Shown: positions 43,355-52,149, counted from the first letter of the stretch. The stretch is 64,000 bases of DNA from Pseudomonas sp. 10-1B (GCF_000935045.1 NZ_JYKS01000023.1:62001-126000); one strand, 5' to 3'. Numbers and translations: made by a program. The notes: generated by a model not told the origin, from the sequence alone.

Positions 43355-44227
43355 CTACACAATTCTTTCGAACTGCTCCGGCCAGTCCCTGCGGGTAAAC
43401 ACCTGCCCTTCCCGCCTCACCCGCCGCACCTCTTCCAGGTCCACCTCACACACCAGCCACTGGCTAGTGGCAGGGCTCAGCTCGTCACTCAACGCCACCA
43501 CCCCATCCCCCGGCATGCCGTGATCCGGCGGCACGAACAACCCTGCCCGGCCAATATTCTCATCCAGAGCCGGCGACCAGGGTGCCAACCCCACCGTAGG
43601 GCTCTGCAGCACGGCAATCTGGTTCTCCAGCGCGCGCGCCTGGGCGCCGATACGCACCCGGTAATATCCCGCTTCGGTGTCGGTACAGCTCGGTGCCAGG
43701 ATCAGGTCGGCACCACCCTCGGCCAGGCGCCGCGCCAACATCGGGAATTCATTGTCGTAACAGATCAGGACCCCCAGGCGCCCCAGTTCGGTGTCGAACA
43801 CCTGCAGCCCCTGCCCCGCGGCAATATCCCAGTGCTCGCGCTCAAAGCGGGTCATCATCAGTTTGTCCTGGTAGCCCAGCACACCCTCGGGGCCAAACAA
43901 CCAGGCCCGGTTGCGGTAGCACCCATCGCTGTCCAGTACCGGCACGCTACCCGGTTGCAGGTAGATACGCCAACGCCGGGCAAGGCTCTCGCACAGCGCT
44001 TTCCATGGCTCGATCAGCGGCTGAATGCCGGCAATCGAAGCCTTCAGGTCACCGCGCTGCTCAGCACCCAACTGGCCGCTGAGCACCAGCCCGGCGTACT
44101 CCGGTAGCAGCAACAGACGTGCGCCCGCCGCCACCGCTTCGGCACACAGGCCTTGCAGGTGATCGGCGTAGGCGTCCCAGGTTTCATGCAGTTCGATGGC
44201 GTACTGGCAGGCCGCCAGGCGGATCAT
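43355..44227 (-). CDS. Carbon-nitrogen hydrolase (nitrilase superfamily)
   Basis: A 290-residue protein with the Glu-Lys-Cys triad of the superfamily: Glu43 (LLLPEYAGL), Lys122 (YQDKLMMTRFE) and Cys156 (VLICYDNEFP). Such amidohydrolases cleave amides, nitriles or N-carbamoyl compounds; the branch is not determined. It is co-transcribed with the GNAT gene by a 4-base stop/start overlap, implying a linked role. Cytosolic. Confidence 0.87.
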   Translation of the reverse strand: MIRLAACQYAIELHETWDAYADHLQGLCAEAVAAGARLLLLPEYAGLVLSGQLGAEQRGDLKASIAGIQPLIEPWKALCESLARRWRIYLQPGSVPVLDSDGCYRNRAWLFGPEGVLGYQDKLMMTRFEREHWDIAAGQGLQVFDTELGRLGVLICYDNEFPMLARRLAEGGADLILAPSCTDTEAGYYRVRIGAQARALENQIAVLQSPTVGLAPWSPALDENIGRAGLFVPPDHGMPGDGVVALSDELSPATSQWLVCEVDLEEVRRVRREGQVFTRRDWPEQFERIV

Positions 44228-44814
44228 ATCGGCAGTTCCTTGAGCCAGAACGACATCAGCTTGTCGGAGCTTTCCAACTCGTCCAGGTCGCGCCAGGCGT
44301 AGCTGGTGCGCAGCGACGGGTCGTGCAGGAAGCCGCGGTTGCGCCAGAAGCCGTGCAATGGCTTGTAGTCCGCTGGCCGTCGTGGGTGCATGCCTGGCCG
44401 CTCGACCGCGCAGAACGCGCAGTAATCGAACTCGGCCAGTTTGTGCGCGTAGGACTCGCGCTCGATGAAGAAGCGCACGCCCAGACCCTGGCCACGATAC
44501 TCCGGCAATACCAGCGACTCACCGAAGTAATACACGCTGGCCGGGTCACGCCCCTGGGCCAGGAACGGCTGCTGGAATTCGGCCGCCACATCCACCAGCG
44601 GCAGGCCGGTAGAGGCGCCGACCACCTTGCCGTCGTCCAGCGCCAGCACCACCAGGCTGCGCCCGGAGCGGGCATAGTTGGCCAGGTAGTTGGCCTCGTA
44701 CTCCAGGGTGCCGTCATAGAGGTAGGGAAACTCGCGGAACACGGTAAGGCGCAGGCGAGCGAGGTCATCGATGTAAGGCGCGATAGCGGCGCCGTGCAGC
44801 AGACGTATTTCCAT
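44224..44814 (-). CDS. GNAT-family N-acetyltransferase
   Basis: A 196-residue GNAT protein: beta strands with YFGESLVLPEYRGQGLGVRF near 98-118 containing the acetyl-CoA loop RGQGLG (Q/RxxGxG/A). The longer than usual C-terminus (AVERPGMHPRRPADYKPLHG) is typical of a Pseudomonas group fused to nitrilases in some genomes. Its stop overlaps the nitrilase start codon (ATGA), so the two products may act on the same amine or amide. Substrate unknown. Confidence 0.82.
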   Translation of the reverse strand: MEIRLLHGAAIAPYIDDLARLRLTVFREFPYLYDGTLEYEANYLANYARSGRSLVVLALDDGKVVGASTGLPLVDVAAEFQQPFLAQGRDPASVYYFGESLVLPEYRGQGLGVRFFIERESYAHKLAEFDYCAFCAVERPGMHPRRPADYKPLHGFWRNRGFLHDPSLRTSYAWRDLDELESSDKLMSFWLKELPI

Positions 44815-44929
44815 GCTTGGCGGTCGTTTTGTCGATGTGGATGACGCGCTCGGCTAAGCCGGGCTTGAGGGGAAACCCTATCATCCGAGGCAACGACCCG
44901 CCTTTTCCCTACACGACAGGAATTGTTCC

Positions 44930-45328
44930 ATGACCGCTACCGAACTGGTAAATGCTTACTACGCGGCCTTCAACGCTGGCGACATGCCAGCCTTTCTCGC
45001 CCTGCTCAGCGAAGACGTGATCCACGACATCAACCAAGGGGAGCGGCAGATGGGCAAGGCCCGGTTTGCCGCGTTCATGGACAAGATGAACCGCTGCTAC
45101 CGCGAACGCCTGGCCGATATCGTGGTGATGCAGAACGCCGATGGCAGCCGCGCGGCGGCGGAGTTCACCGTGCATGGCGAGTACCTGGCCGATGACGAAG
45201 GGTTGCCGGCAGCCAACGGCCAGACCTATGTGCTGCCGGCGGGGGCGTTCTTCTATATCCACTGCGGCAAGATTGCCCGGGTGACCAACTACTACAACCT
45301 CAATGACTGGGTTGAGCAGGTAGTCTGA
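44930..45328 (+). CDS. Ketosteroid isomerase / NTF2-like protein
   Basis: A 132-residue SnoaL/NTF2-like alpha+beta barrel (LVNAYYAAFNAGDMPAFLAL, then IHDINQGERQMGKARF). Proteins of this family act as isomerases, hydratases or just bind ligands; no catalytic pair can be assigned. AGGAA lies 7 bases before ATG 44930 and TATCAT near 44879 could be its -10. It is divergent from the GNAT gene and followed by a REP cluster. Confidence 0.75.
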   Translation: MTATELVNAYYAAFNAGDMPAFLALLSEDVIHDINQGERQMGKARFAAFMDKMNRCYRERLADIVVMQNADGSRAAAEFTVHGEYLADDEGLPAANGQTYVLPAGAFFYIHCGKIARVTNYYNLNDWVEQVV

Positions 45329-45341
45329 AGCGACACGGTCT

Positions 45342-45460
45342 TTGTGGGAGCGGCCTTGTGTCGCGAAAGGGCTGCGGAGCAGCCCCAGAATATCTGCGTC
45401 GATGCGAATATTGCTGGGGCCGCTTTGCGGCCCTTTCGCGACACAAGGCCGCTCCCACAA
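45342..45460. repeat. REP inverted pair, third type (GTGTCGCGA)
   Basis: TTGTGGGAGCGGCCTTGTGT...ACACAAGGCCGCTCCCACAA encloses GGGCTGCGGAGCAGCCC and GGGGCCGCTTTGCGGCCC hairpins. It lies between the NTF2-like and DJ-1 genes. Confidence 0.85.
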
Positions 45461-45474
45461 ACTGACTGGCCCGG

Positions 45475-46053
45475 TCAGGCGATACGGGTGCCCAGCACCT
45501 TGAGGAAAGCTGCCAGCCACGCCGGATGCGCTGGCCATGCTGGGGCGGTCACCAGGTTGCCATCCACATGCGCCTGGTCCACCGCGATATCGATGAACGT
45601 ACCGCCTGCCAAACGCACCTCCGGCGCACACGCCGGGTACGCGCTGCATTCGCGCCCCTCCAGCACACCTGCCGCGGCCAACAGCTGCGCGCCATGGCAC
45701 ACAGCCGCAATCGGCTTGCCGGCCTGGTCGAACGCCCGCACCAGCTCCAGCACCTTTTCATCCAGACGCAGGTACTCTGGCGCACGGCCACCGGGGATCA
45801 ACAGCGCGTCGTAACTCTCGGGGCGTACCCGTACGAAGTCATAATTCAGGGCAAAGTTGTGCCCAGGCCTTTCGCTGTAGGTCTGTTCGCCCTCGAAATC
45901 ATGAATCGCGGTACGCACGGTCTGCCCGGCCAGCTTCTCGGGGCACACTGCATGCACCGTGTGGCCGACCATGCTCAGCGCCTGGAACGGCACCATCGCC
46001 TCATAATCCTCGACGTAGTCGCCAACCAGCATGAGAATTTTCTTCGCCGTCAT
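45475..46053 (-). CDS. DJ-1/PfpI-family protein
   Basis: A 192-residue class I glutamine-amidotransferase-like protein. The nucleophile elbow [10 protein letters not shown] has Cys near 111, and the acid Glu of DYVEDYE near residue 16 is conserved. The C-terminus ([20 protein letters not shown]) resembles the PfpI-type intracellular protease/deglycase group. Function could be protein deglycase, chaperone or protease. ATG 46053 has GGAGTGG upstream; an earlier Met lacks one. It is last in a minus-strand chain. Confidence 0.8.
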   Translation of the reverse strand: MTAKKILMLVGDYVEDYEAMVPFQALSMVGHTVHAVCPEKLAGQTVRTAIHDFEGEQTYSERPGHNFALNYDFVRVRPESYDALLIPGGRAPEYLRLDEKVLELVRAFDQAGKPIAAVCHGAQLLAAAGVLEGRECSAYPACAPEVRLAGGTFIDIAVDQAHVDGNLVTAPAWPAHPAWLAAFLKVLGTRIA

Positions 46054-46105
46054 CGCATCCACTCCTTCCATTGCCCGAGAACAGTCATTGCACGATAGCT
46101 GCTAT

Positions 46106-47263
46106 TCAGTCGCGGCGGTCGAGCAGGTTGACCACCAGGCGGTCGAGCCAGCCCCACAGCCGCTGCTTGACCCGCCGCCACAGCGGCCGGGCATTCCAGT
46201 GGTCGAGGTCGACTTCCTCGCTCAAGGCGAAATCGCGCTCGAAGCTGGCCACTATCGCCGCTGTCAACGGCGGGTCCAGAGCCTCGATGTTGGCTTCGAG
46301 GTTGAAGCGCAGATTCCAGTGGTCGAAGTTGCACGAGCCGACGCTGACCCAGTCATCCACCACGGCCATCTTCAAGTGCAGGAAGCACGGCTGGTATTCG
46401 AAGATGCGCACCCCGGCGCGCAGCAGGCGCGGGTAGTAACGGTGCCCGGCGTAGCGCACCGACGGGTGGTCGGTGCGTGGCCCGGTCAGCAGCAGGCGCA
46501 CATCCAGGCCCTTGCTGGCGGCACGGCGCAACGAACGGCGTACGCTCCAGGTCGGCAGAAAGTACGGTGTGGCCAGCCACACGCGGTGCTTGCCGCTGTT
46601 CAGCGCACGCACCAGTGAATGCAGGATGTCCTGATGCTGGCGGGCGTCGGCATAGGCCACCCGGCCCATGCCCTGCCCCTGCGCCGGCACCTTGGGCAGG
46701 CGCGGCAGGCCGAAGCCTTCGGCGGGTCGCCAGGCAGTCCGGCGGTTGTTGGCGTGCCACTGGCGGTCGAACAAAAGTTGCCAGTCGGTCACCACCGGCC
46801 CTTCCATCTGCACCATCGCCTCATGCCAGTCGCTGGTCGCCTCGCCCGGTACCCAGAACTCGTCGGTAACCCCCGTGCCGCCCACTACCGCCCAGCGTTC
46901 GTCCACCAGCAACAACTTGCGGTGATCGCGGTACAGGTTGCGCAGGCCGCGCTTCCAGCGCAGGCGGTTGTACCAGCGCAGGTACACGCCGGCCTCCTGC
47001 AGGCGCTGGCGCAGGGCACTGTTGAAGGCCAGCGCACCATAGTCGTCGAACAGGCAGCGCACCCGCACGCCGCGCCGGGCGGCCTGCTCCAACGCTTCCA
47101 CCACCGCGTCGGCGCAGGCGCCGGCTTCGACCAGATACAGTTCCAGGTCGACCTGGAACTGGGCGCGCACGATCGCCGTGAGCATGCGCGGAAAGAACTC
47201 GGGGCCGTCGATCAGCAGTTCGAACTGGTTGCCATCCCGCCAGGGGAAGACCGGCCCCGGCAT
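46106..47263 (-). CDS. Phospholipase D-type cardiolipin synthase-like protein (ClsB-like)
   Basis: A 385-residue protein with two HKD motifs, HRKLLLVDERW near 115 and HLKMAVVDDW near 298, each the H-x-K-x4-D active-site motif of the PLD superfamily. Without N-terminal membrane helices it is like ClsB. It likely condenses phosphatidylglycerol molecules (or PG with PE) into cardiolipin. The start ATG 47263 overlaps the end region of the YceI gene by one base spacing, so translation is coupled. It stands with an envelope-related set. Confidence 0.83.
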   Translation of the reverse strand: MPGPVFPWRDGNQFELLIDGPEFFPRMLTAIVRAQFQVDLELYLVEAGACADAVVEALEQAARRGVRVRCLFDDYGALAFNSALRQRLQEAGVYLRWYNRLRWKRGLRNLYRDHRKLLLVDERWAVVGGTGVTDEFWVPGEATSDWHEAMVQMEGPVVTDWQLLFDRQWHANNRRTAWRPAEGFGLPRLPKVPAQGQGMGRVAYADARQHQDILHSLVRALNSGKHRVWLATPYFLPTWSVRRSLRRAASKGLDVRLLLTGPRTDHPSVRYAGHRYYPRLLRAGVRIFEYQPCFLHLKMAVVDDWVSVGSCNFDHWNLRFNLEANIEALDPPLTAAIVASFERDFALSEEVDLDHWNARPLWRRVKQRLWGWLDRLVVNLLDRRD

Positions 47264-47264
47264 A

Positions 47265-47846
47265 TCAGCGGGCGGTGAAGATCAGCACCGCGCTAACCGG
47301 TACCGACGGGTTGATCGACTTGAGCCCGGCGAACTTGCGCAGGCTTTGCAGCCCTGGCATCAGGTCGAAGTCCTCGGCGCGCAGTACCAAGGGCTCCAGG
47401 GTCACCACCTGGAAGCGCCGCTGGTCCAGGCGGGTGGCCAGCAGCAGAGCGTTGTAGCTGTGGGACTGGCCGTGCAAGGTAACGGTGAGCGGCAGGCGCA
47501 GTTCGATCTGGGCGCCGTCGGCCAGGTCGTTGATTGGCCGCAGGTCGATCTGCGCTTTCACGGTGGCCTCGGCGAAGCGCTCGACCTCGAACAGATTGTC
47601 GCGCATCTGCTCGTCCCGCAGTGGGATGCCGCTGCTCACCGAATCCATCTCGATGCGCAACCCCGCCACGCCCTTGCGATCGACCGTGCCATGCAGCACC
47701 AGAAAACGGTGCACTTCGGCCGTGTCACCGTTCTTGCCGGTGATGAACGACAGGCGCGACGACTCGCCATCGAGGTGCCAGTTGGCGTGAACGGGCAGGC
47801 AAAAAGCCAGCAACAAGGCAGGAAGCAGACGGGGCAACTTGAACAT
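47265..47846 (-). CDS. YceI-family periplasmic lipid-binding protein
   Basis: A 193-residue precursor with signal peptide (MFKLPRLLPALLLAFCLPVHA) and the lipocalin-like YceI beta-barrel (SSRLSFITGKNGDTAEVHRF near 30-50). YceI proteins bind polyisoprenoids or fatty amides in the periplasm. One base separates its stop from the start of the cardiolipin synthase-like gene, suggesting a common role in envelope lipids. Confidence 0.85.
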   Translation of the reverse strand: MFKLPRLLPALLLAFCLPVHANWHLDGESSRLSFITGKNGDTAEVHRFLVLHGTVDRKGVAGLRIEMDSVSSGIPLRDEQMRDNLFEVERFAEATVKAQIDLRPINDLADGAQIELRLPLTVTLHGQSHSYNALLLATRLDQRRFQVVTLEPLVLRAEDFDLMPGLQSLRKFAGLKSINPSVPVSAVLIFTAR

Positions 47847-47890
47847 GACAGATCTCGTGAAACCAGACCGCCAACCTTACCCGCCCGCCT

Positions 47891-48187
47891 TCATGGCAGC
47901 AAGCGGCAGCCCTCGCGCGGGCCCTGCCAGGCAGCCTGGTTGCTTCGCCCCAGCCCTTCAGCGCTGACCCGCCGCTGCTGGCTGTCTTCCTCCAGCAGGC
48001 GCAGCGGCAGCCACTGCTTCACGTAGCCTTGGCAATACGCCTGCTCGAAGCCCATGACAAAGCGACACGAGCAATATTCCTTGGCCGAGTAGGCCGAGAG
48101 GATGCCGGGGAAATCCGCCAGCGCATGGCGCTCCTGCCAAGCCCAGTACGAAAGCCCCAGCAACACCAGCAACAATACCTGCTTCAT
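47891..48187 (-). CDS. Small exported cysteine-containing hypothetical protein
   Basis: A 98-residue protein with an N-terminal hydrophobic helix (MKQVLLLVLLGLSYWAWQER) and the conserved segment SAKEYCSCRFVMGFEQAYC. Three cysteines are close together and could form disulfides or bind metal in the periplasm. Its start overlaps the stop of the serine hydrolase (ATGA), so it is made with that enzyme and is perhaps its periplasmic partner. No named family recognised; I recall similar small proteins beside beta-lactamase-like genes in pseudomonads. Confidence 0.6.
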   Translation of the reverse strand: MKQVLLLVLLGLSYWAWQERHALADFPGILSAYSAKEYCSCRFVMGFEQAYCQGYVKQWLPLRLLEEDSQQRRVSAEGLGRSNQAAWQGPREGCRLLP

Positions 48188-49266
48188 GTGCCCTCCCCAG
48201 CCAGCGCCGCCAGTACCCGCTTGAGCAGTTCGTCGTGGCGGTAGCTGCCGTCCCGGTCATCGGCATAACGCACGATCACCAGTTTTTGCGCGGGCAGCAC
48301 GTACAGGGCCTGGCCCCAATGGCCAAGGGCGGCGTAGGTGTCTACGGGCGCACTCGGCCAAGGCCGTGCGGCACCGGCCAGCGGCTGGTTGAGCCACCAG
48401 TGGCCGCCAGGGTTGGCCTCGCCAGGCATGGGTTCGACATGGGCAAACGGCGTGCGATTGAAGGCCACCCAGGCCTTGGGCAGCAGTTGCCGGTCCTGCC
48501 AGCGCCCATCGCGCTGCATCAGCAGGCCGATGCGTGCCAGGTCGCGGGCCGTGAGGTACAGGTACGAAGAAGCCACGTAGGTACCCGTCCGATCACGCTC
48601 CCACACCGCGCTGTCGATACCCAATGGGGTGAACAGTGCGTCCCAAGGGTAATCGGGGTACTGCCCGGCATCGAGCATGCCGCGCAGCGCGGCGGCCAGC
48701 AGGTTGCTGTCACCACTGGAATAGAGAAACCGCTGGCCAGGGCTGGCCGCCGTGCCCCGCGCCGCCGTGTAGGCCGCCATGTCCTCGCGGCCACGGGTAT
48801 ACAGCATGGCTACCACCGAGGACTTCAGCGGGGCATATTCGTAGTCTTCCTGCCAGTCCAGGCCGCTGGCCCAGTGCAGCAGGTCGACCATGCGCATGCC
48901 TGGGTGGGCGCGCATGGGTGGATAGAAGCGAGAGACCGGGTCTTGCAGTTGGAACCGCCCCTCGCCCTGGGCGATACCCAATAGCGTGGCGAGCACGCTC
49001 TTGCTCACCGACCAGGTGAGGTGCGCGGTGGCGGCGGTGGTGGGGGCGCTGTAGCGCTCGTGGAGGATGCGGCCGTCGCGGATGATCAGCAGGGCATCGG
49101 TGCGGATGCCGCTGCGTTCGGGTGTGGTGCGGGTGGGGAAGGCGTAGGCGTCGACGGCTTGCCAGTCGAGGGTGGCATTGTCGATCGGCCAGTCAGGTTG
49201 GGGCCAATCTTCGGCCTTGGCGGATGCCATCGCTAGGCAAAAAAGCAACAGCAGACCTTTCAGCAT
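48184..49266 (-). CDS. Beta-lactamase/serine-hydrolase-fold protein, exported
   Basis: A 360-residue protein with a signal peptide (MLKGLLLLFCLAMASAKA) and the class C/EstB-like fold: nucleophile motif S-V-S-K (TWSVSKSVLA near 87), YSSGDSN (Y-x-N-like) near 180 and GHWGQALYVLP near 318 (K/HTG-like). This Pfam beta-lactamase group includes D-aminopeptidases and esterases, so resistance need not follow. A Met earlier in frame is within a REP element. It is the first gene of the chain ending with the DJ-1 gene. Confidence 0.83.
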   Translation of the reverse strand: MLKGLLLLFCLAMASAKAEDWPQPDWPIDNATLDWQAVDAYAFPTRTTPERSGIRTDALLIIRDGRILHERYSAPTTAATAHLTWSVSKSVLATLLGIAQGEGRFQLQDPVSRFYPPMRAHPGMRMVDLLHWASGLDWQEDYEYAPLKSSVVAMLYTRGREDMAAYTAARGTAASPGQRFLYSSGDSNLLAAALRGMLDAGQYPDYPWDALFTPLGIDSAVWERDRTGTYVASSYLYLTARDLARIGLLMQRDGRWQDRQLLPKAWVAFNRTPFAHVEPMPGEANPGGHWWLNQPLAGAARPWPSAPVDTYAALGHWGQALYVLPAQKLVIVRYADDRDGSYRHDELLKRVLAALAGEGT

Positions 49267-49288
49267 CCCATTCCAGGCTCGCGGTTTT

Positions 49289-49399
49289 GGGGCTGCTTTG
49301 CAGCCCTTTCGCGACACAAGGCCGCTCCCACAAGGTGCGGCGCCGCTCTTGCTTTTGTGGGAGCGGCCTTGTGTCGCGAAAGGGCCGCAAAGCGGCCCC
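49289..49399. repeat. REP inverted pair, third type
   Basis: GGGGCTGCTTTGCAGCCC/GGGCCGCAAAGCGGCCCC hairpins flank inverted TTTCGCGACACAAGGCCGCT copies, the same element as at 45342 read on the other strand. It lies between the hydrolase and ACAD-like genes. Confidence 0.85.
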
Positions 49400-49433
49400 A
49401 GCATTCATCGAATCACACAAACCTATCAGGCAT

Positions 49434-50321
49434 TCATGACAATCCCGCAGCAGCCCAAGCCTTGCTCAGGCGCTTCTCCCGCGCCGCCGCTGCCAGCGCC
49501 ATCACCCCCTGGTCCCGCTGCCAGATCTCTGCCCAATGCGCCGGCCCCGCCGCCAACGCGACCTCGATCTCCCCCCGCAGCGCCTGGAACTGCGCAAACA
49601 ATCCGCCCAGCAACAAATGGCAACCCACGCTATCGGCACACTGCCGGCTACCCTCGGCGCACCCGGCCAGTAGCCCAAGCAACTGCAGGCGCAAACCCTG
49701 CGGCCAGGCACACTCCTGCCCCACGCCATACAACCAGGCCGTCAACGCCGCGAGCACATACAAGTCCTCCAGGGAGCGGAATGGCTTCACATAGGCATCC
49801 CAACCATCCCCGGCCAGCAACTCGCACGCCGCCTGCTCCAGCACCAGCCGGCCATGGCCCACTTCCGGCATCAGCGGCAGGGTCGGCAGCGCCTCCAGCG
49901 TCACCCCCGGCTCCCCTGGGTAGACCACCGCCAGGTTCAACTGCGGCGCCGCCCCCGCCGCTTCACTGCGCGCCGCCACCAGCAGCCACTCCGCCTCCAC
50001 GCCCGCGGTGACGAAATCCTTGCTGCCCGTCAGGCGCAAACCGTCCAGGCGCGTGCGCATGTCCGCCGGCCGCACGCTGCGCCGCTCGGTGGCGCACAGG
50101 GCGCCGAGGCTGGGCGGCGCGCTGGGCCACAGCACGCGCAAGGCGGCCTGGTAACCCAGCAGAAATGCCAGGCCCGGCGTGGCCATCGCGCGCCCGCCCA
50201 GTACCGCCAGTTCGAACGGGGCAACCGGGCCAAGGCGTTCGAGCAGCACGGCATAGGTTTCGCCCAGGGTGCCCGCCAGCGCTTGGCGAAGCGGGTCGTT
50301 GAGTCGTTGCAACCAGGCCAT
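49434..50321 (-). CDS. Reduced acyl-CoA-dehydrogenase-like protein
   Basis: A 295-residue protein showing the ACAD middle-domain motif: GLRLTGSKDFVTAGVEAEWL near 95-115 followed by LLVAARSEAAG, typical of the FAD-shielding beta domain. A helical C-terminal third follows. Common ACADs have about 380 residues; here the N-terminal helical domain is short and the catalytic Glu is not obvious. AAGGAG lies 7 bases before ATG 50321. It is divergent from olsBA, 161 bases away, so it may serve ornithine-lipid acyl metabolism, but this is inference. Possibly a non-catalytic relative. Confidence 0.65.
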   Translation of the reverse strand: MAWLQRLNDPLRQALAGTLGETYAVLLERLGPVAPFELAVLGGRAMATPGLAFLLGYQAALRVLWPSAPPSLGALCATERRSVRPADMRTRLDGLRLTGSKDFVTAGVEAEWLLVAARSEAAGAAPQLNLAVVYPGEPGVTLEALPTLPLMPEVGHGRLVLEQAACELLAGDGWDAYVKPFRSLEDLYVLAALTAWLYGVGQECAWPQGLRLQLLGLLAGCAEGSRQCADSVGCHLLLGGLFAQFQALRGEIEVALAAGPAHWAEIWQRDQGVMALAAAAREKRLSKAWAAAGLS

Positions 50322-50365
50322 CGGTAGGCTCCTTGCTGAGGGCTTTCGGTTAAGGCTCGGGGTGG

Positions 50366-50394
50366 GTGTCACGCAAGCATCACCAAAGATTCAC
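50366..50394 (+). promoter_or_regulatory. Pho-box-like direct repeats upstream of olsB
   Basis: GTGTCAC (50366), GCATCAC (50377) and GATTCAC (50388) are spaced exactly 11 bases apart, as in PhoB binding arrays (consensus CTGTCAT per 11 bases). The array overlaps the inverted repeat GGGTGTCAC (50364) / GTGACACCC (50399). Confidence 0.55.
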
Positions 50395-50482
50395 AGGGGT
50401 GACACCCCGTCTACCTAGGCTGACTTTGCACAACAAAGCCGACCGGCCGCAACCCTTCATGGCTGGCTTATGGAGACTCGTA

Positions 50483-51238
50483 ATGACTCGGATCGCTCAT
50501 TCTGGCGACAACAGCACCGAACGCCGTCTGCAAGCCGAACGCCTGGTCGGCGCCGCGGCCCTGCAAGAGGCCCAGGCCCTGCGTTACAAAGTGTTCAGCG
50601 CAGAATTCAAGGCCAAGCTCAAAGGTGCCGAGCACGGCCTGGACATGGATGACTATGACGTGCACTGCCGCCACATTGGCGTGCGCGACCTGAGCAGCGG
50701 CGAGCTGGTCGCCACCACTCGCCTGCTCGACCACCAGGCCGCCAGCAGCCTGGGCCGTTTCTACAGCGAAGAAGAATTCAGCCTGCACGGCCTGCTGCAA
50801 CTGCAAGGCCCGATACTGGAGCTGGGCCGTACTTGCGTGGCCCCCGACTACCGCAACGGCGGCACCATCGCCGTGCTCTGGGGCGAGCTGGCCGAAGTGC
50901 TCAACGAGGGCCGCTACAGCTACCTGATGGGCTGCGCCAGCATCCCCATGCAGGACGGCGGCGTGCAGGCCCATGCGGTGATGCAGCGCCTGCGCGAACG
51001 CTACCTGTGTACCGAACACCTGCGTGCCGAGCCGAAGAACCCGCTGCCGAACCTGCCCCTGCCGAGCAACGTCATCGCCGAAATGCCACCGCTGCTCAAG
51101 GCCTACATGCGCCTGGGTGCGAAGATCTGCGGCGAACCGTGCTGGGACGAGGACTTCCAGGTGGCCGACGTATTCATCCTGCTCAAGCGCGACGAGCTGT
51201 GCCCGCGCTACGCCCGCCACTTCAAGGCGGCGGTCTGA
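50483..51238 (+). CDS. olsB: Ornithine-acyl[ACP] N-acyltransferase OlsB
   Basis: A 251-residue GNAT-like acyltransferase: [20 protein letters not shown] near residue 36 and [20 protein letters not shown] near 113. OlsB transfers a 3-hydroxyacyl chain from ACP to ornithine, the first step of ornithine-lipid synthesis. GGAG lies 8 bases before ATG 50483. The stop overlaps the olsA start (TGATG). The P. aeruginosa pair PA4350/PA4351 has the same order. Confidence 0.9.
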   Translation: MTRIAHSGDNSTERRLQAERLVGAAALQEAQALRYKVFSAEFKAKLKGAEHGLDMDDYDVHCRHIGVRDLSSGELVATTRLLDHQAASSLGRFYSEEEFSLHGLLQLQGPILELGRTCVAPDYRNGGTIAVLWGELAEVLNEGRYSYLMGCASIPMQDGGVQAHAVMQRLRERYLCTEHLRAEPKNPLPNLPLPSNVIAEMPPLLKAYMRLGAKICGEPCWDEDFQVADVFILLKRDELCPRYARHFKAAV

Positions 51239-52026
51239 TGCCGCAGCTGCGGGCACTGGCCCGCCTGACACGACTGTTGCTGGTGCTGCTGCTGGGCATG
51301 CTGATGGCCAGCATGATCGCCCTGGGCGAGCGCCTGGGGTTCAACGCGCCCATCGAGCGCCGCCAACGCTGGACCTGCCTGTTCATGAAGCGCCTGGTCG
51401 CGGCCCTGCCGTTCGAGGTACGGGTGCTGGGCGAGCTGCCACAGCGGCCGATGCTGTGGGTCAGCAACCATGTTTCCTGGACCGATATCCCACTGCTCGG
51501 CATGCTGCTGCCGCTGTCGTTCCTGTCCAAGGCCGAAGTACGCCACTGGCCACTGGCCGGTTGGCTGGCGGAAAAGGCCGGCACCCTGTTCATTCGCCGT
51601 GGTGGTGGTGACAGCCAGCGCCTGCGCGAGCAGATCGCCGGGCAACTGGGCCTGGCCCGCCCGCTGCTGATCTTCCCCGAAGGCACCACCACCAACGGCC
51701 GCACCTTGCGCACCTTTCATGGCCGCCTGCTGGCAGGTGCCATCGACCGGGGCGTGGCGGTGCAGCCGGTGGCCATCCAGTACCTGCGTGATGGCCAGAT
51801 CGACCCGATTGCGCCGTTCATTGGCGATGATGACCTGGTGTCGCACCTGATGCGCCTGTTTGCCCAACCGCGCGGCGAGGTGTGCATTCACCTGTTGCAG
51901 CCGATTGGTAGCGTGGGCAAGGAGCGCGCGGTGCTGGCGTTGCAGGCGCAGCAGGCGATTCAGCTGGCGTTGTTCGGGGTTGAAGAGGTTGAAGTGGCGC
52001 CACGGCGGCAGGCGCGGGCTGCCTGA
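51238..52026 (+). CDS. olsA: Lyso-ornithine lipid O-acyltransferase OlsA
   Basis: A 262-residue PlsC-like acyltransferase: an N-terminal helix at 8-30 (TRLLLVLLLGMLMASMIALG), H-x4-D motif NHVSWTD near 79, and LLIFPEGTTTNGRTLRTFHG (the EGT motif) near 144. It adds the second acyl chain to lyso-ornithine lipid at the inner membrane. Start shares bases with the olsB stop, so the two are translationally coupled. A REP pair follows. Confidence 0.9.
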   Translation: MPQLRALARLTRLLLVLLLGMLMASMIALGERLGFNAPIERRQRWTCLFMKRLVAALPFEVRVLGELPQRPMLWVSNHVSWTDIPLLGMLLPLSFLSKAEVRHWPLAGWLAEKAGTLFIRRGGGDSQRLREQIAGQLGLARPLLIFPEGTTTNGRTLRTFHGRLLAGAIDRGVAVQPVAIQYLRDGQIDPIAPFIGDDDLVSHLMRLFAQPRGEVCIHLLQPIGSVGKERAVLALQAQQAIQLALFGVEEVEVAPRRQARAA

Positions 52027-52047
52027 GCCTATTGCATCATCTGTTCT

Positions 52048-52140
52048 GGCCTCTTCGCGGGCTTGCCCGCTCCCACCTCGACCGTACAGCCCTCAAGCCT
52101 TGTGCAGTACCTGTGGGAGCGGGCAAGCCCGCGAAAAACC
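52048..52140. repeat. REP inverted pair (CGCGGGC type)
   Basis: GCGGGCTTGCCCGCTCCCAC and its complement; the spacer (CTCGACC...CCTCAAG...TGTGCAGTACC) is homologous to that of the composite cluster at 13165. Confidence 0.85.
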
Positions 52141-52149
52141 AACACAGGA

